A stretch of 64,000 nucleotides of DNA from Saccharothrix sp. S26 (GCF_021390395.1 NZ_JAJUWT010000017.1:174465-238464); one strand, 5' to 3'. Shown: positions 52,076 to 61,672, numbered from the stretch's first letter. Notes: generated by a model from the sequence alone, not told the origin. Numbers and translations: made by a program.

Positions 52076-52453
52076 CGCCGGATCCGTGTCGAGGATGACA
52101 TGGCTTCGAGTGTTCCGGTGTGCTTGTCGCGTTGTCCAGCGCCCGATCGGGTGTTCACGAGCGGTCGGTGGTGTGAAACTGAGATTACTTGCCGAACAGG
52201 GTTTCGTTTGAAATTCCTCGGGTTCCGCTTTGTGTGGCAGCCGGTCGGAGTTCCACTACCAGGAAATGGCCGGAGCGTGGCTGTGCGGCCGAGTGGTGTC
52301 GGGGCTTCTCGCGGTTTCGAAGGCGCACAGGACGACGGGGCGCCGCCGCCGAGCATCGCCTCACGGACACGGCCGCGCTGCTGCACATCGACGTCGTCAA
52401 GGCCATCAGGGGGAGGCGGTGCGGGTAGCTGCACGGTGACCAACCGGACAAGT
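52076..52453. other. 378-base gap, no gene recognised
   Basis: Short frames on both strands lack starts with Shine-Dalgarno sequences and have no recognisable motifs. Bases 52160-52270 are relatively AT-rich. The gap probably includes the promoter of the HTH gene at 52075. Confidence 0.4.
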
Positions 52454-53353
52454 TCAGCCAGGACTGCCCGGTGGCCGGCGACCCGGCAGGGGCAGCAGGT
52501 CGAGGAACGCGGTCGCCGCCGGGGTTCGGCCGGTGCCACTCCAGATGAGGTACTCGACGCGCACCGGTGCGTCGGTGATCTCGACGGTGGCCAGGCCGGT
52601 CAGGTGGGGGACGTACGTCGAAGGCAGCAGCGCGATCGCCAGGCCCTTCCGCACGAGCCGCGCCATCATGAAGTCCGCGGTGGTGACCTCGAACGCGACC
52701 TCGCGGCGCAGGCCCGCGGCGGCGAACGCCTCGTCCGACTGCGCCCGCGCGGCCGAGTGCGGTGGCAGGTCGATGAACGTCTCGGTGGACAGCCGGGCGA
52801 GGTCCACGGCCGGCTCGTCCGCGAGCGGGTGGTCGGGGGCGACGACGGCGACCAGCCGGTCCCGGGCCAGCTCACGGAAGTCGACGCCCGCCGGCCGGGT
52901 GCTGGGGGGCAACCCGAGGAACGCGACCTCGATCCTGCCTTGCCGCACCTGTTCGACGAGTTCTTCGCTGCCGCCGACGCGGATGTCCAGCCGGACGTGG
53001 GGGTACCTCTCGCGGAACCGGCTCAACGCGTCCGGGATGTCGACCGCGGCCACCGTGGGGATGAGGCCGAGGGCGAGCCTGCCGCGCACCTCGCCGGTCG
53101 CCGCCGCCACGTCCGCGACGGCCCGCTCCGCGGCGTTGAGGCTCTCGCGGGCCGCGGCCACGAACGCCCTGCCCGCCGGGGTGATGCGCACGTGCCTGCT
53201 GGTGCGGTCGAACAGCCGGGCACCCAGTTCCCGCTCCAGGGCGGCGATCTGGCGGCTCAGCGCCGACTGGACGACCAGGCACTGCTCCGCGGCGCGCGTG
53301 AAGCTGTTCGTCTCGGCGACGGCGAGGACGTAACGCATCTGCTGGAGCTCCAT
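52454..53353 (-). CDS. LysR family transcriptional regulator
   Basis: 299 residues, the standard LysR length. The N-terminal HTH (MELQQMRYVLAVAETNSFTRAAEQC, SALSRQIAALERELGARLFDRTSRHV) is textbook. The C-terminal co-inducer domain contains VRGRLALGLIPTVAAVDIP, VAFLGLPPSTRPAGVDF, LVAVVAPDHPLADEPAV and a membrane-free periplasmic-binding fold. It is divergent from the MFS transporter gene across 181 bases, the usual arrangement for a regulator controlling the exporter. Confidence 0.92.
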   Translation of the reverse strand: MELQQMRYVLAVAETNSFTRAAEQCLVVQSALSRQIAALERELGARLFDRTSRHVRITPAGRAFVAAARESLNAAERAVADVAAATGEVRGRLALGLIPTVAAVDIPDALSRFRERYPHVRLDIRVGGSEELVEQVRQGRIEVAFLGLPPSTRPAGVDFRELARDRLVAVVAPDHPLADEPAVDLARLSTETFIDLPPHSAARAQSDEAFAAAGLRREVAFEVTTADFMMARLVRKGLAIALLPSTYVPHLTGLATVEITDAPVRVEYLIWSGTGRTPAATAFLDLLPLPGRRPPGSPG

Positions 53354-53534
53354 GGATCAATGATGGAGCGGCATCGCTGGAGTGACAACAGTGCGTTGGA
53401 CTCATCGCCGGCGCGCGGCGAGACTCGAGTCGTGACAAGGCCACACCGGGAGTTCACCAGGTGAAGCGCTGAGCGCGACCACCAACCCGGCCCTCTTCCC
53501 CCCGCTCGTGCGGGGATGTTCGCAAGGGACACGC

Positions 53535-54737
53535 ATGACCACCACCAGTGCCGAACCACGCTCGCAGTTCCGGGCGTGGCTGGGCGTCGCGGCCATCACC
53601 GCGAGCTTGTTCGTCTTCGTCACCACCGAGCTGATGCCCGTCGGGCTGCTCACCCCGGTCAGCGCGGGGCTGTCCGTCTCCGTCGGCCTCGCGGGCATGA
53701 TGGTGACCCTGTACGGCATCTCCGCCGGCGTCGGGGTGCCGTTCCTGGTCGCGTGGAGCCGCACGGTGAACCGCCGCGCGCTGCTCGCCGCGCTGCTGGC
53801 GATCATGGCCGTCGGCAACCTCGTCACGGCCCTGTCGCCGAACTTCCCGATCGTCCTGGCCGCCCGGCTCGTCACCGGTTTCGCGCACGGCGTGTTCTGG
53901 GCGATCGGCGTCGCCATGGCGATGCGGCTCGTCCCCGACGACAAGGCGAGCAGGGCCGCCGCGGTCGTGCTGTCCGGCATGTCCGTCGCCACCGTCGTCG
54001 GCGTGCCGCTGGGCACGTTCATCGAGAGCCTCACGGACTGGCGCACCACGTTCCTCATCTGGAGCGGCCTGAGCCTGGCGGTGCTCCTCGCCGTCGTGCT
54101 CACGCTCCCGTCGTTGCCGTCCCGGAGCGCCATCCCGGTGCGGGAGGTGTTCGCGCTGCCGATCCGCAACGGGCGGCTGCGGGTCGTGATGACCACGGTC
54201 GCGCTGTACGTGCTCGGGCACTTCGGCGCGTACACGTTCATCCGCCCCTTCATGGAGCAGCGCGCCGGTGCGTCGGCGGCGTGGGTGACCGGGCTGCTGA
54301 TCGTCTTCGGGATCGGCGGCGCGATCGGCAACTTCGTCGCCGGCCACACCGTCAACCGCAACATGCGCGCGACGTTCGTCGTCGCCTGCACGGGGCTCGT
54401 CGCCTCCCTGCTGCTGCTCCGGGTGATCGGCGGCAGCCTGGCGGGCCTGGCGGTCGCCGTGGTGGTGTGGGGTGTGTCCTTCGGCGCGGCGAACCTCTGC
54501 CAGGTCAACATGATGCTCGCCGCGGCCCCGGACACCTTCGAAGCCGCCATGTCGCTCAACACCATGGGCTACAACATCTCGATCGCGCTCGGCGCGCTGC
54601 TCGGCGGGCTGTTCGCGGGCGGTTTCGGGACCACCGGCGCGGTGTGGTTCGGCGTGGCGTTGACCGTCGCCGCACTGCTGACCGCCTTCACCTCGCAGCG
54701 TGACGCCGCACACGCCGGAGAGAGGGCACGCGCATGA
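53535..54737 (+). CDS. MFS transporter (DHA1 / AraJ-like drug or sugar efflux type)
   Basis: 400 residues, ATG 53535, with about twelve hydrophobic segments. The N-terminal part reads FVFVTTELMPVGLLTPVSAGLSVSVGLAGMMVTLYGISAGVGVPFL, the opening of AraJ/YdhP-type DHA1 transporters; the motif-C-like AVVLSGMSVATVVGVPLGTFI and GAANLCQVNMMLAAAP follow. These proteins export small molecules by proton antiport. The last four bases overlap the VOC fragment start. Likely controlled by the divergent LysR regulator. Confidence 0.9.
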   Translation: MTTTSAEPRSQFRAWLGVAAITASLFVFVTTELMPVGLLTPVSAGLSVSVGLAGMMVTLYGISAGVGVPFLVAWSRTVNRRALLAALLAIMAVGNLVTALSPNFPIVLAARLVTGFAHGVFWAIGVAMAMRLVPDDKASRAAAVVLSGMSVATVVGVPLGTFIESLTDWRTTFLIWSGLSLAVLLAVVLTLPSLPSRSAIPVREVFALPIRNGRLRVVMTTVALYVLGHFGAYTFIRPFMEQRAGASAAWVTGLLIVFGIGGAIGNFVAGHTVNRNMRATFVVACTGLVASLLLLRVIGGSLAGLAVAVVVWGVSFGAANLCQVNMMLAAAPDTFEAAMSLNTMGYNISIALGALLGGLFAGGFGTTGAVWFGVALTVAALLTAFTSQRDAAHAGERARA

Positions 54738-55340
54738 GCACCGGCACGCCCGGCCGGGCGATCCGCGTGACGGCACTGGACCACATCGTCCTCAACGTCG
54801 GGGAGGTCGACCGTTCGCTGCGGTTCTACCGCGACGTCCTGAGCTTGGAGGCGGAGCGGGTGGAATCGAACGCCGGCACGGCGAGCGGCGGTACCAGCCG
54901 GCGGCACGGCGTGCCGAGCGATGCCGTCCTAGCGCTGGAGGTCGTCACCGGCGACGGGCACGTCGGCACCTGCTCAGCCGACGAGCACCCGGACCTGTTC
55001 GACGCCGTGCGCGGGTACCAGCTCGTCTACCGATCTCGGCACGATGCTCACCGACCTGCGCCTGCTCCTCGACGAGGGCCGGTGGGACCACCTCCAGGGG
55101 GCGAGGTGCCCGACGATGACGCCGTGCTCGCGGGACTCGCCGATGACCGTGTGCGGGCGACCATCGGGACACACGACTACCGCACCTGCATCGACCGGTT
55201 CACGTTCCTGGAGCACGCGCTGCGCGGCGTCGGCCGCTGGGAGTCCCCGCACCACCTTCGTCGGTGCCTCCCGCGGGTGCGGTCCTGACCGAGACGCTCG
55301 CCGGGCTCACCGGTGCGCCGGACCCGTGTCGGGGTCGCCC
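54734..55340 (+). pseudogene. VOC fragment joined to a frameshifted FAD-linked oxidase remnant
   Basis: From ATG 54734, about 45 residues match the start of a glyoxalase/VOC protein (TALDHIVLNVGEVDRSLRFYRDVLSLEAE). The frame then passes without a break into sequence typical of berberine/cytokinin-dehydrogenase FAD oxidases (AVLALEVVTGDGHVGTCSADEHPDLFDAVRG). After 55025 homology hops between frames: LGTMLTDLRLLLDEGRWDHLQG in the second, VLAGLADDRVRATIGTHDY and FLEHALRGVGRWESPH back in the first, then TTFVGASRG and VLTETLAGLT in others. At least four frame changes and large deletions make this a decayed fusion, although the first frame stays open to 55288. Confidence 0.6.
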
Positions 55341-55499
55341 TCGGAGTCGGCGTCGCGCACCAGCCGCCCGTGCGGTCCGCCACCGGGAGCCCCGGCCAGC
55401 GCGGGCGCGTGGACCAAGTGCTTGCCGCCGGCGGTCTTCGCGATCGTGCCTCGATCCGTCGGCGGGCCCCCGGTTCCAGCCGTCGGGTGAGGCGCGGGT

Positions 55500-55690
55500 G
55501 TGCACCGGGATCACCGGGGCCGCCGCCGTGCGCACCGCACCGAAGTCATGGACACCTACCGCCGCTTCCCGGCACTCGAACCCCTGCTCCCGCTCACCCT
55601 GCTGCCGCCCGACTGGCCGCGCGCACGGGCCCGCGAAGTGTTCCTCGCGGTCTACCCGGCCCGGGAACACGTCCGAACCGTCGCAGTGAC
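55500..55690 (+). pseudogene. remnant of a PaaX-family regulator C-terminus
   Basis: In one plus-strand frame the piece DTYRRFPALEPLLPLTLLPP DWPRARAREVFLAVYP matches the C-terminal signature of PaaX-type repressors (Y-x-x-F-P-x-L-x-P-x-L-P-x-x-L-L-P-x-D-W-P). No HTH or other PaaX part is present nearby. It lies in the same decayed stretch as the VOC/FAD oxidase remnant; 55341-55499 and 55691-55921 show no gene. Confidence 0.5.
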
Positions 55691-55921
55691 CCGCCGGGTC
55701 GCTGTGTCGATCATGGGTGACCGGCAACCGCCGCCACGGCGTGATGCGCGTGCTCGCGACGTCCGCGAGTCGGCCGCTGAGAATCACGGTCCGAGGAATA
55801 GGAATTCGCCACCAAAGTGAATATGGCGAAACGACCGCCCGTCGCCGTCATCCGTATGGCGGAGCGTCTCGGCGGCGTCAGTCGGGTACACCACCGGCGG
55901 TGATGCCGACTCTGGAAGAAA

Positions 55922-57127
55922 GTGAATCGAATGACTTTCGAAGATTCATCCGACCTTCGCATAACGGATGGTGGCAGCGGCGGAGATCTTGCAGTCCTGG
56001 AGCGACTGGCCGCGCGGATGACCGCTGAGCGCGACCGGATGCTGGGGTTCCCGGTCAACCTGGAGTTCGACTACCGTCCTCTGTCGAGCTTCCTCCGGCT
56101 GCACGGCAACAACGTGGGGAACCCGCACGCTGAAAGCGATTACCGGATCGACACGAAACCGTTCGAAGTGGCTGTGATCGATTTCTTCACGGACGTGGCC
56201 GGTGGTGATCGGGGTGATTTCTTCGGGTACGTGACCAGCGGGGGCACCGAGAGCAACGTCTTCGCCGCCTGGGTGGCGCGGGAACGGTACCCGGACGCGG
56301 TCCTGTACGCCTCCGCCGAGGCCCACTACTCGCTGCCCAAGATCAGCAGGCTCCTGCGGATGCCTTACGTCGCCGTGCCCACCACGTCCGAGGGGACGAT
56401 GGACACCACGGCCCTGGCCGGGAAGCTGGCCAAGAACCCCGGTCGCGCGGCAGCGGTGACGGTGACCATCGGCACCACGGGGCGTGGTGCGGCCGACGAC
56501 CTGCCCGCGGTGCGCCGGACGCTGCTCGACGCCGGTGTGGAGCGCTTCCGGATCCACTCCGATGCCGCCTTCGGCGGATTGCTGGCCGAGTTCGGCCCCG
56601 ATCCGGTGCCGTGGGGCCTGTCGGACGGTGCCGACAGCGTGGCCATCAGCGGCCACAAGGTGGTCGGATCCCCGATCCCCTGCGGTGTGGTGCTCGCCCG
56701 AGCCGCCGACGTCGAGCAGATCCGGGTCGAGGGCGCCGCGGTCGGCTCCGACGACGACACCATCACCGGTTCGAGGGACGCATTGTCGCCGCTGATGCTG
56801 TGGTACGAGTTGCGCAGGCTGGGACGGGCGGGACTGGCCGAGCGGATTCGGCGCTGCCACGAGACGACCGACTACGCCTGCCGCCGGCTTGCCGAGCTCG
56901 GGCGCAACCCGCAGCGGTCTCCCGGGGCGACCGTCGTGCTGTTCGACGCCCCACCTGCGGCTTTGTGTCGTCGGTGGCACATGATGGCCGACGAGACGCA
57001 CGCGCAGCTGGTCGTGATGCCCCACGTGACCACGAAGCACATCGACCGGCTGTGCGAGGAACTGGTCAACGGCGAGCACTCGGACCGGACTCCGACGACG
57101 CCCGGTGAGGGGACGAGCGAGCCGTGA
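55922..57127 (+). CDS. PLP-dependent histidine decarboxylase-like enzyme
   Basis: 401 residues from GTG 55922, behind GGAAGAAA; ATG 55931 is the alternative. Group II decarboxylase features typical of bacterial histidine decarboxylases: FPVNLEFDYRPLSSFLRLHGNNVGNPHAES, the cofactor phosphate region YVTSGGTESN, the PLP-stacking histidine in SAEAHYSLPKISRLL, GTTGRGAADDL, HSDAAFGG and the Schiff-base lysine K246 in SGHKVVGSPIPCGVVL. It should convert histidine (or a similar amino acid) to the amine and carbon dioxide. The stop overlaps the amidohydrolase start by four bases, so the two act together. Confidence 0.87.
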   Translation: MNRMTFEDSSDLRITDGGSGGDLAVLERLAARMTAERDRMLGFPVNLEFDYRPLSSFLRLHGNNVGNPHAESDYRIDTKPFEVAVIDFFTDVAGGDRGDFFGYVTSGGTESNVFAAWVARERYPDAVLYASAEAHYSLPKISRLLRMPYVAVPTTSEGTMDTTALAGKLAKNPGRAAAVTVTIGTTGRGAADDLPAVRRTLLDAGVERFRIHSDAAFGGLLAEFGPDPVPWGLSDGADSVAISGHKVVGSPIPCGVVLARAADVEQIRVEGAAVGSDDDTITGSRDALSPLMLWYELRRLGRAGLAERIRRCHETTDYACRRLAELGRNPQRSPGATVVLFDAPPAALCRRWHMMADETHAQLVVMPHVTTKHIDRLCEELVNGEHSDRTPTTPGEGTSEP

Positions 57128-58350
57128 CCGGACCGCACCGGGGCGAAACCCTCCTCATCCCCGACCGCTTGTGGGACGGCGTCGCCGACAGCCCCGTGGC
57201 GGGCGCCCGCGTGCTCGTCCGCGACGGGCGCATCGCGAGCGTGGGCGCACAGCTCACCGCGGCAGCCGACGCCAAGGTCGTCGAGCTGCCCGGACACACC
57301 CTCCTGCCGGGGTTCATCGACTGCCACGTGCACGTGGTCGACGAGAGCCTGAACACCGCATCGGTCGCCGAGCAGACGCTGCGGGCCCTCCCACCACTGC
57401 GCACGTTGCTGCTGAACGGCTTCACCACCGTGCGCGACCTCGGCGGCTCGGAGCAACCGCTGACCACCGCCCTGAGAGACGCGGTCGCCGACGGTGTGAT
57501 CGCCGGACCGCGGATGGTGGTCGCACCCAACATCGTGTCCAGCCGCGGTTCGCACGGCGACAAGAACCCCGAGCTGACCGACCGGCACGGCTTGGAGGTC
57601 GGTGTGCTGGGCGACGGACCGGCCGAGGTGGTGCGCAAGGTCCGCGAGCAGGCCAAGGCAGGCGCCGACTGGATCAAGTTCGCCGGCAGCGGCGGCTTCA
57701 GCTCCTCCACGGACGACCCCAACAACGTCACCTACTCGCAAGCCGAGATGGACGCGCTCGTCGCCACCGCGACCGACCTCCACCTGCCCTGCGCCGTGCA
57801 CGCCTTCAACGACGAAAGCGTCCGGCGAGCCGTGCGCGCGGGCGTTCGCTCGGTCGAACACGCCAGCCTGGTCGACCGGGAGACCCTCGCTCTGCTGGCG
57901 CGGCACCGGGTAACGCTCGTCCCGACGTTGCACTGCATCGACTACTTCCTCGACCGCCTCGACGACGAGGAGTTCTGGGACGGCAAGCCCTCTGCGGTCC
58001 GCGACCAGTTCCGGGAGCACGCGGACCGGTTGCGCGAAACCTCCGGTCTGCTGGCCGGCTCCGGCGTCACCCTCGCCTACGGCACGGACGTCGGCATGTT
58101 CCCCTACGAGGAGAGCTGGAAGGAGTTCCCCGCCCTGACGCGGCGGGGCGTCGAGCCGGTGCGCGCCCTGCGTGCGGCCACGAGCACCGCCGCGGACCTG
58201 CTGGACCGTGCCGACCTGGGCCGGGTCGTCCCCGGTGCCACCGCGGACCTGGTCGCCGTGCCCGGCGACCCCTTCGAGGACATCGAGGTCACCGGCCAAG
58301 TCGACTTCGTCATGCAGGCAGGTCTCGTCGCCACCGCTCACCGGGCCTGA
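57124..58350 (+). CDS. amidohydrolase family protein (imidazolonepropionase/prolidase-like)
   Basis: 408 residues, GTG 57124 coupled to the decarboxylase gene. Metal-dependent hydrolase motifs: LPGFIDCHVHVVDES (first HxH pair), the likely bridging lysine in ADWIKFAGSGGFSS, LPCAVHAFND and VRSVEHASLVD with the next two histidines, and YGTDVGM with the terminal aspartate. The C-terminal LGRVVPGATADLVAVPGDPFEDI returns to the small beta domain. This group includes Xaa-Pro dipeptidases and imidazolonepropionase relatives. A role in degrading or trimming a histidine- or histamine-derived compound is attractive but unproven. Confidence 0.87.
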   Translation: MTGPHRGETLLIPDRLWDGVADSPVAGARVLVRDGRIASVGAQLTAAADAKVVELPGHTLLPGFIDCHVHVVDESLNTASVAEQTLRALPPLRTLLLNGFTTVRDLGGSEQPLTTALRDAVADGVIAGPRMVVAPNIVSSRGSHGDKNPELTDRHGLEVGVLGDGPAEVVRKVREQAKAGADWIKFAGSGGFSSSTDDPNNVTYSQAEMDALVATATDLHLPCAVHAFNDESVRRAVRAGVRSVEHASLVDRETLALLARHRVTLVPTLHCIDYFLDRLDDEEFWDGKPSAVRDQFREHADRLRETSGLLAGSGVTLAYGTDVGMFPYEESWKEFPALTRRGVEPVRALRAATSTAADLLDRADLGRVVPGATADLVAVPGDPFEDIEVTGQVDFVMQAGLVATAHRA

Positions 58351-58399
58351 ACGGACAGCCTCGATGACCGCCCGCCTCCACCATCTGCTGCGCGAGTGG

Positions 58400-58740
58400 C
58401 CGGAGATGCCGGCTGGTCGCAGGTGCGGGGCCAGCCGCGAATCCTCGAAGTGCAGGAAACGCTCCCCGCAGCGCCTCGGCGAACCCGTAGTGGACCAGAC
58501 CCGTGTGCGCCGGACCCGACCACGGCGGCGTTTCGGTGTCGGACAACCAGTCCCGAGCCTCCATCGGCTCGGTGCCGCGGAACGCGGTGACGACCATGGT
58601 CGGGCTCGCCATCGTGTACGCCTGGGTGTCCACGAGCGGGAACGGCGGGCGAAATCCGCTTGGTGGTGGCGCACCCGGTCGAACTCCCACGGGGCGACGG
58701 TCACCTCGGCCGTGCCGCAGACCTTGTAGGGCAGCTCGGC
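58400..58740 (-). pseudogene. remnant of a class 3 lipase-like protein
   Basis: On the minus strand two frames carry pieces of one protein. The first has LPYKVCGTAEVTVAPWEF and DRVRHHQADFARR; the second, after a frame change near 58645, has PLVDTQAYTMASPTMVVTAF followed by RGTEPMEARDWLSD and TGLVHYGFAEALRGAFP, the strand before and region around the lipase-3 domain entry. The catalytic GHSLGG part is absent. Start and end are missing, so it is a decayed gene. The remaining gap 58351-58875 shows nothing else. Confidence 0.6.
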
Positions 58741-58875
58741 GGCCTGGGCAGGCCGTCGCCTACCTGACCGGGCGGCAGGACGACTCGGTGATGGTGCCGG
58801 GGTCGAGGACGTTGAAGACGTCAACCTCGACCGGCCCCGGAGTGACGGTTTGAGGTGGACCGGCGCGGGCTCTGT

Positions 58876-59415
58876 TCAGACTGGCGGTTGTTGGTCGAGC
58901 AGCCCGGCGGGGTCGGTGCTGTAGGCGACCATCCAGCTCGGGTCGATGCGATACCAGACGTTCTCGTCCCAGAACGGGTCGTCGCCGTCGCCGTCGTAGT
59001 GGTTGACGAGGTAGTCGCGGATCGCCGGCCAAGTGGGATCGCTGCTCGTCCCCTCGGGGTTCAGTGGAACGGCATGTCCGTGCGTGAAGATGCCGAGCTG
59101 CTCGCCTCGCATGAAAGTCGCGCTGATGCCGGGCCGCGCCGCGAGATGACGGGCTTTGGCGGCCTGGCGGTGCGTGCCGAAGATCCAGCGGCCGTGCAGG
59201 AGATGCCCGTCGACGCCGCTGATGCGCGGCTCGCCGCGCCGGGTGACGGTGGCGATGGCCAGGGTGCACATGCCTTGGCAGACTCGGACGACCTGCTCGG
59301 CGCTCAACGTGCTCTCACCTGGCCGGATGATCGATTTGAGGTGGCTGCTGGAGTCGGCCAGAGACGTGTCGAGCAGGACCTGGAGGCTGCGGAGCTCGTC
59401 GGGGGTTTCGAACAT
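58876..59415 (-). CDS. pyridoxamine 5'-phosphate oxidase-fold protein
   Basis: 179 residues from ATG 59415. A helical N-terminus leads into a split-barrel flavin-binding domain: CTLAIATVTRRGEPRISGVDGHLLHGRWIFGTHRQAAKARHLAARPGISATFMRGEQLGIFTHGHAVPLN in pieces such as LAIATVTRRGEPRISGVDG and WIFGTHRQAAKARHL. The C-terminal VWYRIDPSWMVAYSTDP is also typical. Members bind FMN or F420 and reduce small substrates, or bind haem. The cofactor cannot be decided from sequence alone. Confidence 0.82.
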   Translation of the reverse strand: MFETPDELRSLQVLLDTSLADSSSHLKSIIRPGESTLSAEQVVRVCQGMCTLAIATVTRRGEPRISGVDGHLLHGRWIFGTHRQAAKARHLAARPGISATFMRGEQLGIFTHGHAVPLNPEGTSSDPTWPAIRDYLVNHYDGDGDDPFWDENVWYRIDPSWMVAYSTDPAGLLDQQPPV

Positions 59416-59699
59416 TCGGCTAGTTAATCAGCTCCCACCGACAGCGTCGGTTCAGTGCGCAGCCGCCGAGCGGGCGCGGGCGAGTCGGCAGGAGGGTGAA
59501 CGTGCGGCTCCAGCCGGAGAACGCCTCGCTGGAGGCGAAGGCGGATGCAGTCGGTCTCCTCGCCCTCGGTGAGGATCTCGGAGAACAGCTCGCGATCGCG
59601 CTGCCCCGGGTCGCGCGCAGCCCCGGCAGCCGGCCGGTCGGTGCCACATCGGGCGGCAAAGTGGTTGTCGCGACACCCGCCGCTCATTAGCGTGGGCTG

Positions 59700-60212
59700 G
59701 TGGATCACTGTGCGGAGTGCGGTTTCACCTATGACCCGGCCGAAGCGCCGGCGGCCGGTCGGGCGATCCGGGACGGGGTTGTCGAGGTCGCAGCGGTCCT
59801 GCGACGCGGGGCCGTGGACGACCTGCGGACCCGGCGGCGACCCGAGGTGTGGTCGCCACTGGAGTACGCCTGCCACCTGCGGGACGTGTTGCTGGTGCAG
59901 CGGGAGCGGGTGCTCGCCGCGCGCCGCACCGAGCGGCCCGTGTTCGAGCCGATGGGACGCGACGAGCGGGTCGACCACGAAGGCTACGCCGAGCAGGATC
60001 CTGACGACGTGCTGCGCCAGTTGGGCGACGCGGCGGGGATGTTCGGCAACGTGCTCGCACGGCTGGGCGCCGGGGACTGGGAGCGACACCTCGTCTACCC
60101 CTACCCCGGGCCGACCCCGCGGACGCTGGCGTGGATGGCGGTGCACACCGTCCACGAAGTGGTCCACCACCTGCGCGACATCCGCCTCCAAGTGGAGCCG
60201 GCCGCCGGCTGA
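59700..60212 (+). CDS. DinB-family protein
   Basis: 170 residues from GTG 59700. An N-terminal zinc-finger-like CxxC (DHCAECGFTYDP) precedes a four-helix DinB-like domain with the metal-binding histidines in EYACHLRDVLLVQRERV and VHTVHEVVHHLRDI. The combination is common in actinobacterial DinB/YfiT-type proteins, thought to be thiol- or metal-dependent enzymes of stress metabolism. I see no good Shine-Dalgarno, so it may be translated from a leaderless transcript. Confidence 0.82.
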   Translation: MDHCAECGFTYDPAEAPAAGRAIRDGVVEVAAVLRRGAVDDLRTRRRPEVWSPLEYACHLRDVLLVQRERVLAARRTERPVFEPMGRDERVDHEGYAEQDPDDVLRQLGDAAGMFGNVLARLGAGDWERHLVYPYPGPTPRTLAWMAVHTVHEVVHHLRDIRLQVEPAAG

Positions 60213-60467
60213 CCGGGTCGGCCGGCGGTGACCCTTCGTTGTTCGAGGCGGTCGTGGCGCGTCTGATGACGGCAGGGGTGGAGGCGGTGGTCGACCGGAG
60301 CACCGAGGTACGGGTTGGCCGATCGCCCGCCAGCCGAGTGGCGCAGGGGCGGTGGGCTGTTGGCGGACGTGGCGGGGGCGGGTGCAGCAATTCGCGGCGG
60401 TGGCGTAGCGGGGGAGCGGCAGCGATCGATCACATCGGTGTTCGCGTCAGCCGGCGAGGGGATTCAG

Positions 60468-61328
60468 ATGTCTCGACCCGCACGTGTTCTGGTGGCGGCG
60501 TTGATCGTCGTGGGAGGGGCGGTCGGGCTGCCGGGCGCCGCCGCGGCCGAGCCGTCCTACGGCCCGAGCGTCCAACTCTTCACCCCCACCGCGGGTTCGC
60601 ACGTGGAGGTGGGTGTTCCGCTGCAGATCAGCGGCACGTCGGAGTACAGCGAGGCCAGCCACTGGGATTGGGCGGAGATCTCGTTCGACGGTGGCGAGAC
60701 CTGGGACTACGTGGACAAGCCGGGGCCTGCGTCCAACTGGCAGTACTTCTACACGCCCACCGCCGAAGGCGATCTCGGGATCACCACGCGTGGGCACGAT
60801 GACGGGCGCACCGGGCTCCCGCGGACGACCGTCGTGCACGTCGGCGGACCGTCGACCGCGAGCCCCGCCCGGTGCGCGATCGAGTGCCGACCTTTCGTCG
60901 CCGACGTGTACCCCACCGTGGACGCCGACCCTTCGCCGGTCGAACTGGGTCTGGTCTTCCAGGTGGACCGACCGGGAACGATCACCCACGTGGAGGTCAC
61001 CCGGCCCGGTAGGCCGCTGACGCCGGTCCGCGTGCGGCTGTGGAACTCGACCGGTGGGGTGCTCGCCGACGTGACCGACGTCCCGGTGAACGGCTATGGC
61101 GTCCCGTTGCCGCAGAACACGCGAGTCGTCCCCGGTGAGCGCTACGTCGTGTCGTACTCCACCGAGGGCCTGCCCTACCGGTCGACCGAGTGGCAGTTCA
61201 GCGGCGAGGTGGTGTCCAACCCGTTCCGGCTCCCGGTCTCGGCGGGTGTCTACAGCTACGACGGCGGCTTCCCGACCGAGTCGTGGCACCACAGCAGTTA
61301 CGGGATCGTCCCCGTCTTCACCGACTGA
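60468..61328 (+). CDS. secreted protein with Ig-like and DUF4082 domains
   Basis: 286 residues, ATG 60468 behind GAGGGG. The signal peptide ends GAAAAEP. An Ig-like module of about 100 residues follows (LFTPTAGSHVEVGVPLQISGTSEYS, WAEISFDGGETWDYVDK), then a DUF4082 domain at about 150-285 (ELGLVFQVDRPGTITHVEVTRPG, VRLWNSTGGVLADVTDVPV, YVVSYSTEGLPY, GVYSYDGGFPTESWHHSSY). DUF4082 is found on extracellular actinobacterial proteins and probably binds surfaces or glycans. No enzymatic motif. Confidence 0.82.
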   Translation: MSRPARVLVAALIVVGGAVGLPGAAAAEPSYGPSVQLFTPTAGSHVEVGVPLQISGTSEYSEASHWDWAEISFDGGETWDYVDKPGPASNWQYFYTPTAEGDLGITTRGHDDGRTGLPRTTVVHVGGPSTASPARCAIECRPFVADVYPTVDADPSPVELGLVFQVDRPGTITHVEVTRPGRPLTPVRVRLWNSTGGVLADVTDVPVNGYGVPLPQNTRVVPGERYVVSYSTEGLPYRSTEWQFSGEVVSNPFRLPVSAGVYSYDGGFPTESWHHSSYGIVPVFTD

Positions 61329-61672
61329 CCTGTCAGTAGTGGGCGGGGAGGGCACGAGTCTCGGACGACAGTCCTGATTGGACTGACCGAAGGGGCCGGA
61401 CGGTAGTCGTCAGCCGCGAGGAGCCCTCACGGGTCGGCCGGCGTTCGGATCGTGACGAAATGCGGTTTCCTTGATCGACGAGGCGGTTCGGAGCGGGTTC
61501 GTTGCCCTCGGGGAGAGGTGCTGTCGGAACGTGTGACGTGCTGCCGCTCCGACTGCCCTGGGTTTGGTCCGAACGAGCTATGGATGGTGGCTGCTGTTGG
61601 TGGTATATGTCGCCTTTCTACTCTGAGTGGTCGAACGTTGCGGGACACGCCGGAGCCGACCGCCCTGCCCGT
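61329..61672. other. 344-base gap, no gene recognised
   Basis: Short open frames on both strands lack motifs and good starts. It lies between the converging DUF4082 and thioesterase genes. Only a weak six-base hairpin (ACTGAC/GTCAGT) right at the DUF4082 stop was seen. Confidence 0.4.

Noticed and set aside
54734..55288. Intact 184-residue VOC protein
   Set aside because: Only about 45 residues match VOC; the rest is FAD-oxidase remnant with frame changes, so it is listed as a pseudogene.
59496..59690. 64-codon plus-strand frame upstream of the DinB gene
   Set aside because: Opposite-strand frames are equally plausible, and no family or ribosome site supports it.
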